DNA of 64,000 nucleotides from Pseudomonas neuropathica (GCF_015461835.1 NZ_JACOPX010000002.1:62001-126000), one strand, 5' to 3'; shown: positions 17,858 to 26,357, counted from the stretch's first letter. The notes: generated by a model not told the origin, from the sequence alone. Translations and numbers: made by a program.

Positions 17858-18964
17858 ATGTCCGAAGACAACATCCTTACCGCCAGCGGCTGGATTCGCG
17901 GCCGGCTGGTCCACGAACACGGCAAAGTCGTGTCGATCGAAGGCGTGCCCTGCGATCCGGCCGACAATGACCTGCCGTATCTGCTGCCGGGCTTCATCGA
18001 TCTGCACGTCCACGGCGGCGGTGGCAAAGACATCATGGAAGGCGCCAGCGCCTTCGAGACCATCACCAGAACCCACGTGCGTTTCGGCACCACCTCGCTG
18101 CTGGCCACCACCATGACCGCGCCGAGCGCCGAGATCTCCAGCGTCTTGAAAGAAGTCGGAGAGTTCTGCGAACAGCGTCCGCAAGGTGCCGCGCGAGTCC
18201 TCGGTGTACACCTCGAAGGCCCGTACATCAATCCGGGAAAACTCGGCGCGCAACCGAACTTCGCCCACACCGCGTTAATGGCCGAAGTCGAAGAATATCT
18301 GGCACTGGCGCCGATCCGGGTGATCACCATCGCCCCGGAAATCGCCGGCCACGACGGTTTGATCCGTGAGCTGAGCAGCCGTGGCATCCGCATGCAGATC
18401 GGCCACACGCTCGGCAGTTACGAGGAAGGCGTTGCCGCCCTCGATGCCGGCGCGACCAGTTTCACCCACCTCTACAACGCCATGAGCCCGCTGCATCACC
18501 GCGAGCCGGGCATCGTCGGCGCCGCACTGGCCCACGCCAAATTCGCCGAGCTGATTCCGGATTTGCTGCACGTGCATCCCGGTGCGATCCGCGTGGCCTT
18601 GCGTTCGATCCCGTGCCTGTATTGCGTCACCGATTCGACCGCCGCCGCTGGCATGCCCGACGGTGAATACAAGCTCGGCAGCCACACCGTGACCAAATGC
18701 CTGGGCGGCGTACGCCTGCCCGACGGCACGTTGGCCGGCAGCACCCTGACCATGGATCAGGCCCTGCGCAACCTGGTGAAGATCGGTTTGCCGATCGCCG
18801 AGGCCTCGCAGCGCCTGTCGCAATTTCCCGCCGACTACCTCGGCATAAACGAACGCGGGCGCCTGCAACCAGGGGCCTGGGCCGACTGCGTGCGGCTGGA
18901 TCGCTCACTCACACTGACCGCCGTCATGGTCGAAGGAGAAGACATTGACTTCAAAAATGCTTGA
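17858..18964 (+). CDS. nagA: N-acetylglucosamine-6-phosphate deacetylase
   Basis: Amidohydrolase converting GlcNAc-6-P to GlcN-6-P and acetate. The 368-residue product carries the family motifs in order: LLPGFIDLHVHGGGGKD (metal-binding HxH region), GVHLEGPYINPGKLGA, ITIAPE, QIGHTLGSYEEG, TSFTHLYNAMSPLHHREPG and TDSTAAAGMPDGEY with the catalytic Asp. It starts 40 bp after the regulator and overlaps the deaminase gene by 20 bp, so all are probably one transcript. Confidence 0.96.
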   Translation: MSEDNILTASGWIRGRLVHEHGKVVSIEGVPCDPADNDLPYLLPGFIDLHVHGGGGKDIMEGASAFETITRTHVRFGTTSLLATTMTAPSAEISSVLKEVGEFCEQRPQGAARVLGVHLEGPYINPGKLGAQPNFAHTALMAEVEEYLALAPIRVITIAPEIAGHDGLIRELSSRGIRMQIGHTLGSYEEGVAALDAGATSFTHLYNAMSPLHHREPGIVGAALAHAKFAELIPDLLHVHPGAIRVALRSIPCLYCVTDSTAAAGMPDGEYKLGSHTVTKCLGGVRLPDGTLAGSTLTMDQALRNLVKIGLPIAEASQRLSQFPADYLGINERGRLQPGAWADCVRLDRSLTLTAVMVEGEDIDFKNA

Positions 18965-19973
18965 GGAGGCGCTGTCCTCGTTCGAGGCCGTGCAAGCCCA
19001 ACTGCAACAGCTCGACCCGCAAATGATCGAAATTGCCGGGCGCCTGCGCCGTCAGCCGCCGCAAGTGGCAATGACTGTGGCTCGCGGCAGCTCCGACCAC
19101 GCGGCGAGCTACTTCGCCTACTTGACCATGCAGCAACTCGGCGTACCGGTGGCGTCGTTGCCAATGTCGGTGGTGACCATGCAGCAGGCGCCGTTGAAAG
19201 TCAGCGGTCAGGTGGCGTTCGCCTTTTCGCAATCGGGGCAGAGCCCGGACCTGGTCAACAGCCTGCGCCTGTTGCGCAAGCGTGGCGCGCTCAGTGTGTC
19301 GATGGTCAACGCCGCCGATTCGCCATTGGAAGCCGCGTGTGAATTCAGCGTTCCCCTGCTCGCCGGGACTGAAAGCAGCGTCGCCGCGACCAAAAGTTTT
19401 ATCGCCACCCTCAGCGCCAGCGCCCGTTTGATCGCGCACTGGAAAGAGGACAGCGAATTGCTCGAAGCCGGCAACGCCCTGCCCGAAGGCCTGCGCGAAG
19501 CCGCCAAACAGGACTGGAGCGTGGCCATCGAAGCGCTGCGCGATTGCGAGCGTTTGATGGTCATCGGCCGTGGCGCCGGTTTTGCCATCGCCCAAGAGGC
19601 GGCGCTGAAATTCAAGGAAACCTCGGCGATTCAGGCCGAAGCGTTCAGCAGCGCGGAAGTGCGTCACGGCCCGATGGCGCTGATCGACGAACACTATCCG
19701 TTGCTGGTCTTCGCCCCACGCGGTGCCGAGCAGGCCGGGCTGTTGAGCCTCGCGGCAGAAATGCGTCAACGCGGTGCTCGCGTATTGCTCGCTGCGCCGG
19801 ACGATATCAGCGAACGCGACCTGACCCTGACCCTGACCCGCGCCGAGCACCCGGCCCTTGATCCGATTCTGGCGATTCAGAGCTTCTACGTGATGGCCGC
19901 TGGTTTGGCCGTGGCCCGAGGCATGGACCCGGATCAGCCGCGCCACCTGAGCAAAGTGACCCGCACGCATTAA
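18945..19973 (+). CDS. Glucosamine-6-phosphate deaminase, SIS-domain type (NagB-II)
   Basis: Double-SIS protein resembling the isomerase half of GlmS without the glutaminase domain, the NagB-II type that makes fructose-6-P and ammonia from GlcN-6-P. SIS 1 has VARGSSDHAASYFAY and AFSQSGQSPDLVNSLR; SIS 2 has VIGRGAGFAIAQEAALKFKE, then SAEVRHGPMALID. I accept the TTG at 18945 because AAGGAG lies 7 bp before it inside nagA; the next ATG (18957) is too far from that site. The 20-bp overlap with nagA implies coupled translation. 342 residues. Confidence 0.9.
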   Translation: MTSKMLEEALSSFEAVQAQLQQLDPQMIEIAGRLRRQPPQVAMTVARGSSDHAASYFAYLTMQQLGVPVASLPMSVVTMQQAPLKVSGQVAFAFSQSGQSPDLVNSLRLLRKRGALSVSMVNAADSPLEAACEFSVPLLAGTESSVAATKSFIATLSASARLIAHWKEDSELLEAGNALPEGLREAAKQDWSVAIEALRDCERLMVIGRGAGFAIAQEAALKFKETSAIQAEAFSSAEVRHGPMALIDEHYPLLVFAPRGAEQAGLLSLAAEMRQRGARVLLAAPDDISERDLTLTLTRAEHPALDPILAIQSFYVMAAGLAVARGMDPDQPRHLSKVTRTH

Positions 19974-19984
19974 TTGAAGCAAAC

Positions 19985-20073
19985 CTGTAGGAGCTGCCGA
20001 AGGCTGCGATCTTTTGATTTTGATTCACAGAAAGACAAGATCAAAAGATCGCAGCCTGGGACAGCTCCTACAG
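19985..20073. repeat. REP pair, family B (GGAG ends outward) inside the nag cluster
   Basis: TGTAGGAGCTGCCGAAGGCT-type copy with an inverted partner (right copy altered to CCTGGGACAGCTCCTACA). It lies in the nag cluster between the deaminase gene and nagF, so the transcript probably carries a large internal hairpin here. Confidence 0.85.
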
Positions 20074-20111
20074 GGGACATCGAACCGAGATATCACCGAT
20101 GAGACCGAGCC

Positions 20112-22625
20112 ATGCACAACAACAATAAAGAGCTGACCCTCTGCGCCCCGCTCAGCGGCCCGGTGCTCACGCTCGCCAAAGTCCCGGACGCGGTGTTCGC
20201 CAGCGGCGCCATGGGCGACGGCATTGCTATCGACCCGATCAACGACACGCTGTATTCGCCGTGCGCCGGAATGATCATTCACGTCGCCCGCACCGGCCAC
20301 GCGCTCACCGTGCGTGCCGACAACGGCGCCGAGATCCTTCTGCATCTGGGCCTCGATACCGTTGAGTTGAACGGCGAAGGCTTCTCAATGCTGGTCAAGG
20401 ATGGCACCCGCGTCAGCAAGGGCCAGCCGTTGTTGCGCTATGACCTGGACAAGGTCGGCCAGCAATGCAAAAGCCTGGTCAGCCTGTTGATCCTGACCAA
20501 CAGCCAGGATTTTCAGGTGCGACCGATTACGCTCAAAACAGTGAAAGTCGGCGAGCCGTTGCTGCACATTATTGCGCGCAACGGTTTGGCGGCGAGCGCA
20601 GCAGTCATCGACGGGCCTGAGGTTCATGGCCATGTTCTGGTGGCCCATCGCGGTGGTTTGCATGCCCGCCCGGCTGCGTTGATTCGGCAGACTGCGCAAG
20701 GGTTCAAGAGCCAGTCGCAACTGCACTTCGCCGGCAAATCGGCGCCGTGCAACAGCCTGATCGGTTTGATGGGCCTGGCCGTTGGCGAGCAGGATGAGGT
20801 GCAGGTCAGTTGTCAGGGGCCGGACGCTGAAGCCGCGTTGCAAGCGTTGCTCAGCGCACTGGCCACGGCGCTGCCGGATGATCATCACGCGGTGGCGCCG
20901 GTCAATGTTGCCGCTCTTAAGCGCCCGGCCGAGGCTGGCGTGTTGCACGGTGTCTGCGCTGCGCCGGGACTGGTTGGCGGGCCGCTGTTTCGTTTGAACG
21001 CGATCAGGTTGCCGGCGGATGCGGGCAATCATGATCCGCTGCAGCAACAGCAGGTGCTCGACGCGGCGCTGACTCAGGTGCGCAACGAAATCGACGCCAC
21101 CCTCGCGCAAGCGAAAAAACACAGGAATGCCGACGAAGAAGCGATCTTCGCCGCGCATCTGGCGTTGTTGGAAGATCCAGCGCTGCTCGACGCGGCACAG
21201 CTTTCCATCGAACAAGGTTGTGCGGCCACTCACGCCTGGAGTCAGTCGATCGACGTGCAATGCGAAATGCTGCAGCACACCGGCAGCGCGCTGCTGGCCG
21301 AGCGCGCCAACGATCTGCGTGACCTCAAGCAACGGGTGTTGCGGGCATTGCTCGGCGAAGCCTGGCATTACGACGTACCGGCCGGCGCCATTGTTGCCGC
21401 TCATGAACTGACGCCTTCGGATCTGCTGCAACTCAGCGCGCAAGGCGTTGCCGGGTTATGCATGGCCGAGGGTGGCGCGACGTCGCACGTGGCAATTCTC
21501 GCTCGCGGCAAAGGTCTGCCGTGCATGGTGGCGTTGGGTTCTGCCTTGCTTGATCAGCGACAAGGCCAAGCGGTGGTGCTCGATGCCGACAGTGGACGCC
21601 TCGAACTGACGCCAGATGCCGAACGCCTGGCTGAAGTTCAGCAGGCGCAAATTGATCGTCAGCAACGCCGCGACGCACAGCAAGCCAAGGCTCACCTGCC
21701 TGCAGAAACCCGCAACGGCGTGACCATCGAAGTTGTCGCCAACGTTGCCTCCAGCGGTGAAGCGGCAGATGCCTTCGCCAACGGCGCTGACGGCGTTGGT
21801 CTGTTGCGCACTGAGTTTTTGTTCGTCGATCGTCAGACCGCGCCGGACGTCGAAGAACAGCGCTGTGCCTATCAAGCCGTCATCGATGCGATGGGCGACA
21901 AGTCGGTGATCATCCGCACCATCGACGTCGGCGGCGACAAGCAACTCGACTACCTGCCGCTGCCGGTCGAAGCCAACCCGGTGCTCGGCCTGCGCGGCAT
22001 TCGTCTGGCTCAGGCGCGCCCGGAAATCCTCGACCAGCAACTGCGCGCGCTGCTGCAAGTCAGCCCATTGCGCCGCTGCCGGATCCTGTTGCCGATGGTC
22101 ACCGAAGTCGACGAGCTGCTGCACATTCGTGAACGCGTCGATGCGTTGTGTCTGGAGCTGAACATCACCCAACGCCCGGAAATCGGCGTGATGATTGAAG
22201 TCCCTGCCGCCGCATTGCAGGCCGAACAACTGGCCGAACACGCGGACTTCCTCTCCATCGGCACCAACGATCTGTCGCAATACACCTTGGCCATGGATCG
22301 CGACCACGCCGGTCTGGCTGCCCGCGTCGACGCCTTGCACCCGGCGCTGCTGCGTCTGATCGCCATGACCTGCGAAGGCGCAGCAGTGCACAAGCGTTGG
22401 GTCGGCGTCTGCGGCGCCCTCGCCTCCGACCCGCTGGCCACACCCGTTTTGATCGGCCTCGGCGTGAGCGAACTGTCGGTCAGCCCGGTGCAGATCGGTG
22501 AAATCAAGGACCGCGTGCGTCAACTGCACGAAACCGAATGTCAGCGCCTGAGTCGCGACCTGCTCAAGCTGAGCAGCGCCGCCGCCGTGCGTCACGCCTG
22601 CCACCAGCATTGGCCGCTGCCCTAA
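20112..22625 (+). CDS. nagF: Fused PTS protein EIIA(Glc)-HPr-Enzyme I for N-acetylglucosamine
   Basis: Soluble multiphosphoryl transfer protein that moves phosphate from PEP to NagE. Three domains are visible in 837 residues: EIIA-Glc (about 1-150, active His78 in LLHLGLDTVELNGEGF), HPr (about 170-255, His184 in GGLHARPAALI) and Enzyme I (about 275-830, His459 in GGATSHVAILARGKGLP, with the PEP-binding region GIRLAQARPEIL and GTNDLSQYTLAMDRD). All three phosphorylation sites are present, so the relay looks complete. The PTS permease gene follows by 35 bp. It is separate from any nitrogen-PTS ptsP. Confidence 0.95.
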   Translation: MHNNNKELTLCAPLSGPVLTLAKVPDAVFASGAMGDGIAIDPINDTLYSPCAGMIIHVARTGHALTVRADNGAEILLHLGLDTVELNGEGFSMLVKDGTRVSKGQPLLRYDLDKVGQQCKSLVSLLILTNSQDFQVRPITLKTVKVGEPLLHIIARNGLAASAAVIDGPEVHGHVLVAHRGGLHARPAALIRQTAQGFKSQSQLHFAGKSAPCNSLIGLMGLAVGEQDEVQVSCQGPDAEAALQALLSALATALPDDHHAVAPVNVAALKRPAEAGVLHGVCAAPGLVGGPLFRLNAIRLPADAGNHDPLQQQQVLDAALTQVRNEIDATLAQAKKHRNADEEAIFAAHLALLEDPALLDAAQLSIEQGCAATHAWSQSIDVQCEMLQHTGSALLAERANDLRDLKQRVLRALLGEAWHYDVPAGAIVAAHELTPSDLLQLSAQGVAGLCMAEGGATSHVAILARGKGLPCMVALGSALLDQRQGQAVVLDADSGRLELTPDAERLAEVQQAQIDRQQRRDAQQAKAHLPAETRNGVTIEVVANVASSGEAADAFANGADGVGLLRTEFLFVDRQTAPDVEEQRCAYQAVIDAMGDKSVIIRTIDVGGDKQLDYLPLPVEANPVLGLRGIRLAQARPEILDQQLRALLQVSPLRRCRILLPMVTEVDELLHIRERVDALCLELNITQRPEIGVMIEVPAAALQAEQLAEHADFLSIGTNDLSQYTLAMDRDHAGLAARVDALHPALLRLIAMTCEGAAVHKRWVGVCGALASDPLATPVLIGLGVSELSVSPVQIGEIKDRVRQLHETECQRLSRDLLKLSSAAAVRHACHQHWPLP

Positions 22626-22660
22626 CAACAAGCTCTCTATAAAGAGCCGGGAGAACCACC

Positions 22661-24376
22661 ATGTACCAACTCTTCATCGAAGGCCTGCAACGCCTCGGCC
22701 GCGCGCTGATGCTGCCGATCGCGATCCTGCCGATTGCCGGCCTGCTACTGCGCCTGGGTGACACCGACCTGCTGAACATCGCGATCATTCACGATGCCGG
22801 CCAAGTGATCTTCGCCAACCTGGCGATGATCTTCGCCATCGGCATCGCCGTCGGTTTCGCCAAGGACAACAACGGCACCGCCGGTCTTGCCGGAGTGATC
22901 GGTTATCTGGTGATGATCTCCACGCTCAAGGTGCTCGACGCGAGCATCAACATGGGCATGCTCGCCGGGATTGTCAGCGGCCTGATGGCGGGCGCGCTGT
23001 ACAACCGCTTCAAGGACATCAAGCTGCCGGAATACCTGGCGTTCTTCGGTGGCCGGCGGTTTGTGCCGATTGTCACAGGGTTCGCGGCGGTCGGCCTCGG
23101 TGTCGTGTTCGGCTATATCTGGCCGCCGATCCAGCACGGCATCAACGCGTTTGGTGCGCTGATGATGGAAAGCGGCAGTATCGGCGCGTTCGTGTTTGGC
23201 GTGTTCAACCGCCTGCTGATCGTCACCGGCCTGCACCATATCCTCAACAACATGGCGTGGTTCGTGTTCGGCAACTTCACCGATCCAACTACCGGGGCTC
23301 TGGTGACGGGTGACCTGTCGCGCTACTTCGCCGGTGATCCGAAGGGCGGCCAGTTCATGACCGGCATGTTCCCGATGATGATCTTCGGCCTGCCCGCCGC
23401 GTGCCTGGCGATGTATCGCAACGCCCTGCCGGAACGGCGCAAGGTCATGGGCGGGATTTTTCTGTCGATGGCTTTGACGTCGTTTTTGACTGGGGTGACC
23501 GAGCCGATTGAATTTGCCTTCATGTTTCTGGCGCCGTTGTTGTATCTGCTGCATGCGCTGCTGACCGGGTTGTCGATGGCGATCACCAATGCGTTGAACA
23601 TTCACCTCGGCTTCACCTTCTCTGGCGGCTTCATCGACATGGTGCTGGGCTGGGGCCGTTCGACCAATGGCTGGTTGGTGATTCCGGTCGGGCTGGCGTA
23701 TGCCGTGGTGTATTACGCGGTGTTTGATTTCTGCATTCGTCGTTTCAATCTGAAGACGCCGGGGCGTGAAGATGTGGCGACGGCTGAAAAAGCGGTTTTT
23801 GCGGAAAACGAACGCGCCGGGGCTTACATCAAGGCACTCGGTGGTGCCGATAACCTTGTGACTGTCGGTGCCTGCACAACGCGGTTGAGACTGGAAATGG
23901 TGGATCGCAACAAGGCGTCCGATGCAGACCTGAAAGCGTTGGGTGCGATGGCCGTTGTGCGTCCGGGCAAGGGTGGCAGTTTGCAGGTGGTGGTCGGTCC
24001 GCTGGCCGACAGCATTGCTGATGAGATTCGCCTGGCGATGCCGGCGTTGGGGCGTGCGGTTCTTGCTGAACCTGTTGCGGTTGTCGAAGAGCCGAAAGCT
24101 GTTGTGGTCGCAGGCACCGAAGCCCAGCAATGGCTGAACGCACTGGGTGGTGGCGACAACGTGCTGCAACTGGATTGCATTGCCATGAGCCGGATTCGCT
24201 TGCTGTTGGCGGATGGCAAGGCGCTGTCCGAGGCGCAGTTGAAGGAGCTGGGTTGTCAGGGTGTCAGCCAGTTGGAGGGTGGGGTTTGGCACTTGTTGGT
24301 GGGTGACAAAGCTGCGAGTTTGAGTGGAGCACTTGAAGCGCTGGTCAATCGTAGTGAGGTCAGTGCGAAGGTTTAA
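22661..24376 (+). CDS. nagE: N-acetylglucosamine PTS permease EIICB with a second degenerate EIIB
   Basis: Membrane permease that imports and phosphorylates GlcNAc. The EIIC domain (residues 1 to about 370) begins GLQRLGRALMLPIAILPIAG and contains LGFTFSGGFIDMVLGW. A first EIIB domain has the phosphorylatable Cys405 in VGACTTRLRLEM. A second EIIB-like unit (about 485-565) repeats the same fold pattern, but the matching position reads DCIAMSRIRLLL: aligning on the Arg puts Ala508 where Cys405 is, with a Cys at 506 two residues earlier. EIIA is supplied by NagF. The gene ends at a strong terminator. Confidence 0.94.
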   Translation: MYQLFIEGLQRLGRALMLPIAILPIAGLLLRLGDTDLLNIAIIHDAGQVIFANLAMIFAIGIAVGFAKDNNGTAGLAGVIGYLVMISTLKVLDASINMGMLAGIVSGLMAGALYNRFKDIKLPEYLAFFGGRRFVPIVTGFAAVGLGVVFGYIWPPIQHGINAFGALMMESGSIGAFVFGVFNRLLIVTGLHHILNNMAWFVFGNFTDPTTGALVTGDLSRYFAGDPKGGQFMTGMFPMMIFGLPAACLAMYRNALPERRKVMGGIFLSMALTSFLTGVTEPIEFAFMFLAPLLYLLHALLTGLSMAITNALNIHLGFTFSGGFIDMVLGWGRSTNGWLVIPVGLAYAVVYYAVFDFCIRRFNLKTPGREDVATAEKAVFAENERAGAYIKALGGADNLVTVGACTTRLRLEMVDRNKASDADLKALGAMAVVRPGKGGSLQVVVGPLADSIADEIRLAMPALGRAVLAEPVAVVEEPKAVVVAGTEAQQWLNALGGGDNVLQLDCIAMSRIRLLLADGKALSEAQLKELGCQGVSQLEGGVWHLLVGDKAASLSGALEALVNRSEVSAKV

Positions 24377-24411
24377 GCCAAAGCAAAATCAAACAACCTT
24401 GCTGATCAAGG

Positions 24412-24448
24412 AAAAGCCGCTGCGCTATGAAGCACAGCGGCTTTTTTT
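24412..24448. terminator. Intrinsic terminator ending the nag operon
   Basis: AAAAGCCGCTG (24412-24422) pairs with CAGCGGCTTTT (24435-24445), and the T-run continues to 24448. The A-rich left arm makes it usable from both sides, so it may also end the small leftward gene at 24455. Confidence 0.92.
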
Positions 24449-24454
24449 CGGCAG

Positions 24455-24754
24455 TTACTTGGCTGGAACAACGGTAAACGTACGAGCCTGTGACATACCA
24501 GCGCTTCCTTTGGCCGTAATCGAATGAGCACCCAGTTTCAGACCTGTCAGGTGCAGCGCCCAGCGTCCTGTACCACTGGCGATTACTTGCCCCTTCACAA
24601 CAGAAGCGTCGAGGATTTCAACTCTCTCTCCAGCAACTGCAATCCCGCTCAAGTGCACAGAAGTTGCCAAAGTGGTGCCACCGCTGGGAATTTCTAGGCC
24701 GTTATCGTCTTTCACACTGGTGATTACTGGCACAACATTTTTTTCAGCAGACAT
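24455..24754 (-). CDS. Small Ig-like-fold protein of unknown function
   Basis: A 99-residue protein with the beta-strand-rich pattern of a bacterial Ig-like domain: VVPVITSVKDDNGLEIPSGG, VHLSGIAVAGERVEILDAS, WALHLTGLKLGAHSITAKG and a final ARTFTVVPAK. No signal peptide or membrane segment is seen. Such domains normally occur in tandem inside adhesins or phage tail proteins; here one stands alone with its own RBS-like AGGAA. It could be a stand-alone small protein of the fluorescens group or a domain left from a larger gene. No function is proposed. Confidence 0.65.
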   Translation of the reverse strand: MSAEKNVVPVITSVKDDNGLEIPSGGTTLATSVHLSGIAVAGERVEILDASVVKGQVIASGTGRWALHLTGLKLGAHSITAKGSAGMSQARTFTVVPAK

Positions 24755-24925
24755 ATCTAAGTTCCTTCTTACCCGTTTTGGATGGAAGGCTTATCTGACA
24801 GGAGTTGGAGGTATCGCACCACTGTCAGAAATTACAGGTCAAGGGCTGTTTCCGATGAACGGTCAATGCCACATCTGCCACTGAGTTGAGCCGCGAACGT
24901 CAATCTCCAAAGTCATGCGCTTGAG

Positions 24926-24958
24926 CAGGCTGGCCCCTATCCCAATGGGGCCAGCCTG
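24926..24958. terminator. Terminator-like hairpin after the DUF6124-like gene
   Basis: CAGGCTGGCCCC (24926-24937) and GGGGCCAGCCTG (24947-24958) form a perfect 12-bp stem with a 9-nt loop. It begins 21 bases past the stop of the leftward gene. A short T-run follows only on the plus strand. Confidence 0.6.
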
Positions 24959-24979
24959 TTTGCGATGTCCCCGTATGGA

Positions 24980-25342
24980 TCAGGTTTGCGGGTCTACCCG
25001 ATCCAGTGCGCGATTTACCGCCAGTTCGGCGAGCATGACGATTTGCTGGATGCCTAATACGGTGCTGCGCTGAGAACCGTTTAGCTCATTGGCGAAGTTG
25101 CCGGCCGCGGTACTTGCAGAGGCTAATGACTCGCAAGCGTGGGCGAGCAGGCTTTCGGTGTCGACCTGCGGACAGACCATGAACATGGTGCTAGGCCGGC
25201 GTGGCTTTGCGGGCTCGGGGCACAGGTAGAAGTCGAGGGCGCGCTTGATGGCTTCGCGGTTTCGGGCCTGGTCTTCGGCGCGGAGGGCTTCTTCGAGTGG
25301 GGTTTTGGTTTCGTGGGGTGGGTCGGGGATCAGCTTGTCCAA
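24980..25342 (-). CDS. Small Pseudomonas-type protein, DUF6124-like
   Basis: A 120-residue soluble protein that I place by recollection in the small Pseudomonas family called DUF6124 (moderate certainty). The start MDKLIPDPPHETK is typical of these paralogues, as are ALDFYLCPEP and the helical C-terminal half TESLLAHACESLASASTAAGNF, then GIQQIVMLAELAVNRAL. Function unknown. It has a long leader (about 170 nt) and a distinctive promoter at 25505-25540. Members of this group are often present in several copies per genome. Confidence 0.7.
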   Translation of the reverse strand: MDKLIPDPPHETKTPLEEALRAEDQARNREAIKRALDFYLCPEPAKPRRPSTMFMVCPQVDTESLLAHACESLASASTAAGNFANELNGSQRSTVLGIQQIVMLAELAVNRALDRVDPQT

Positions 25343-25504
25343 AGTTCAACTCCTGCTACTGCAAGTGTGGATGCCATCGTTCGCCGGATCTCACGCGGCG
25401 AAGAGGTGGCAGCTATGTGCAGGGTGAGATCCACCGGAGCAGGCAACCGGCCAGACCGAAGTCTGCCCGCACACAGCCGCCATAAAACAGGCAGCAGATT
25501 GAGC

Positions 25505-25540
25505 TGGCGCCAATTATCGTAGTGTTGGCGCTAGTTGCAA
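25505..25540 (-). promoter_or_regulatory. Promoter flanked by TTGGCGC half-sites
   Basis: On the minus strand TTGCAA (25540-25535) and GATAAT (25518-25513) are 16 bp apart and read toward the DUF6124-like gene. A TGGCGCCA palindrome (25505-25512) abuts the -10, and a related TTGGCGCT (25525-25532) lies in the spacer. These look like paired operator sites; the binding protein is unknown. Confidence 0.5.
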
Positions 25541-25679
25541 GCATTCCGGGGATCTCACGCCCGGTCGCTGAATTGGCAGCGACAGGCAAAGCCTAGAGAG
25601 CGGGCGTCCGACGGACAACCTGAAAACCTTGTGGGAAGGTTCTGGCTATTCGACACACCATTAAACAGCCAAAAGCAAA
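25541..25679. other. Non-coding stretch with a second GATCTCACGC motif
   Basis: GGATCTCACGC at 25550 and again at 25377 each precede a GGCAGC motif at a similar distance, so two related leader-like segments flank the promoter. I find no convincing gene here. The remaining leader, 25343-25504, contains GGTGAGATCC, which can pair with the GGATCTCACGC motif at 25377. Confidence 0.4.
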
Positions 25680-25931
25680 CCCTCACCCTAGCCCTCTCCC
25701 AAAGGGAGAGGGGACTGACCAAGGTGTTTGGTGGATGTACGCCGACGTGAAATACCGAGTCGAATTCAGATTCTGAAACAGATCAAAAGCCATTACCTTC
25801 CCCTCACCCAGAGGACGAGGGGACTGACCGAGGTGTTTGGTGGATGTACGCCGACGTGAAATACCGAGTCGAATTCAGATCTTGAAAAGCCCACAAATCG
25901 GCTCCCTCTCCCTCGGGAGAGGGCTGGGCGG
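25680..25931 (+). repeat. Tandem, partly truncated copies of the CCCTCACCC element
   Basis: Two near-identical stretches (25704-25766 and 25815-25873) share GAGGGGACTGACC, AGGTGTTTGGTGGATGTACG, CCGACGTGAAATACCGAGTC and GAATTCAGAT. The outer ends are CCCTCACCCTAGCCCTCTCC and GGGAGAGGGCTGGGCG. This is the family also seen whole at 13902-14066, here as one end plus a repeated interior. Confidence 0.75.
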
Positions 25932-25989
25932 GCGGCGTTCCGATGAGGGGCGAATCCACCACAAAACCACTGCCGAACACTCCGTGCTC

Positions 25990-26330
25990 CTCACCACTCA
26001 GCAGGATGAGCGTTAGCTCGGCTGCTGCTTTTGATCTTGATCCACCGGCCCCGTCGGCAGGCTGAGTGGAGGGATTTATCCGGGGGTGGGAGCGCAGCGA
26101 CCGTTTGGCGCAGCCAAATGCATCGAGAGGAGGTGCAGCGCAGCAAACCGTAGGCGATGCGCCCGGATGAATCCCGGAGCGAAGGAACCCCGAGCTTTAG
26201 CGAGTGGGCCGAACGTTGGGGCAAGCCTTTTTTTGCTTACTTTTTCTAGGCGTTTGTAAAAAAAGTGAGTCGCCGTAAGGGCGAAACCGCCAGCCGCAGC
26301 ACCCGAAGAAACGGATATTCACTCAGTCAG
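25990..26330 (+). repeat. About 340-bp non-coding repeat-like element
   Basis: A G-rich stretch with many short mirrored words: GGGTGGGAGCGCAGCGACCG, GCCAAATGCATCGAGAGGAG, CCTTTTTTTGCTTACTTTTT and AAAAAAAGTGAGTCGCCGTA. I recognise this sequence type as a frequent intergenic element in fluorescent pseudomonads, but only from memory. It has no ORF with gene-like composition. CTTTTTTTGC... and ...AAAAAAAGTGA can pair across about 40 nt. Confidence 0.5.
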
Positions 26331-26357
26331 CCAGAACATGGTCGCCTGTCAGGGCGC

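Noticed and set aside
18945..19973. SIS protein considered as GlmS
   Set aside because: There is no N-terminal glutaminase domain or Cys1, and the gene lies in a catabolic cluster.
20112..22625. Fused Enzyme I gene considered as nitrogen-PTS ptsP or as the fructose PTS
   Set aside because: The EIIA-Glc domain comes first, there is no GAF domain, and the neighbours are nagA and nagE.
24755..24979. Possible small gene between the Ig-like and DUF6124-like genes
   Set aside because: No frame with RBS and gene-like composition; only a terminator-like hairpin is supported.
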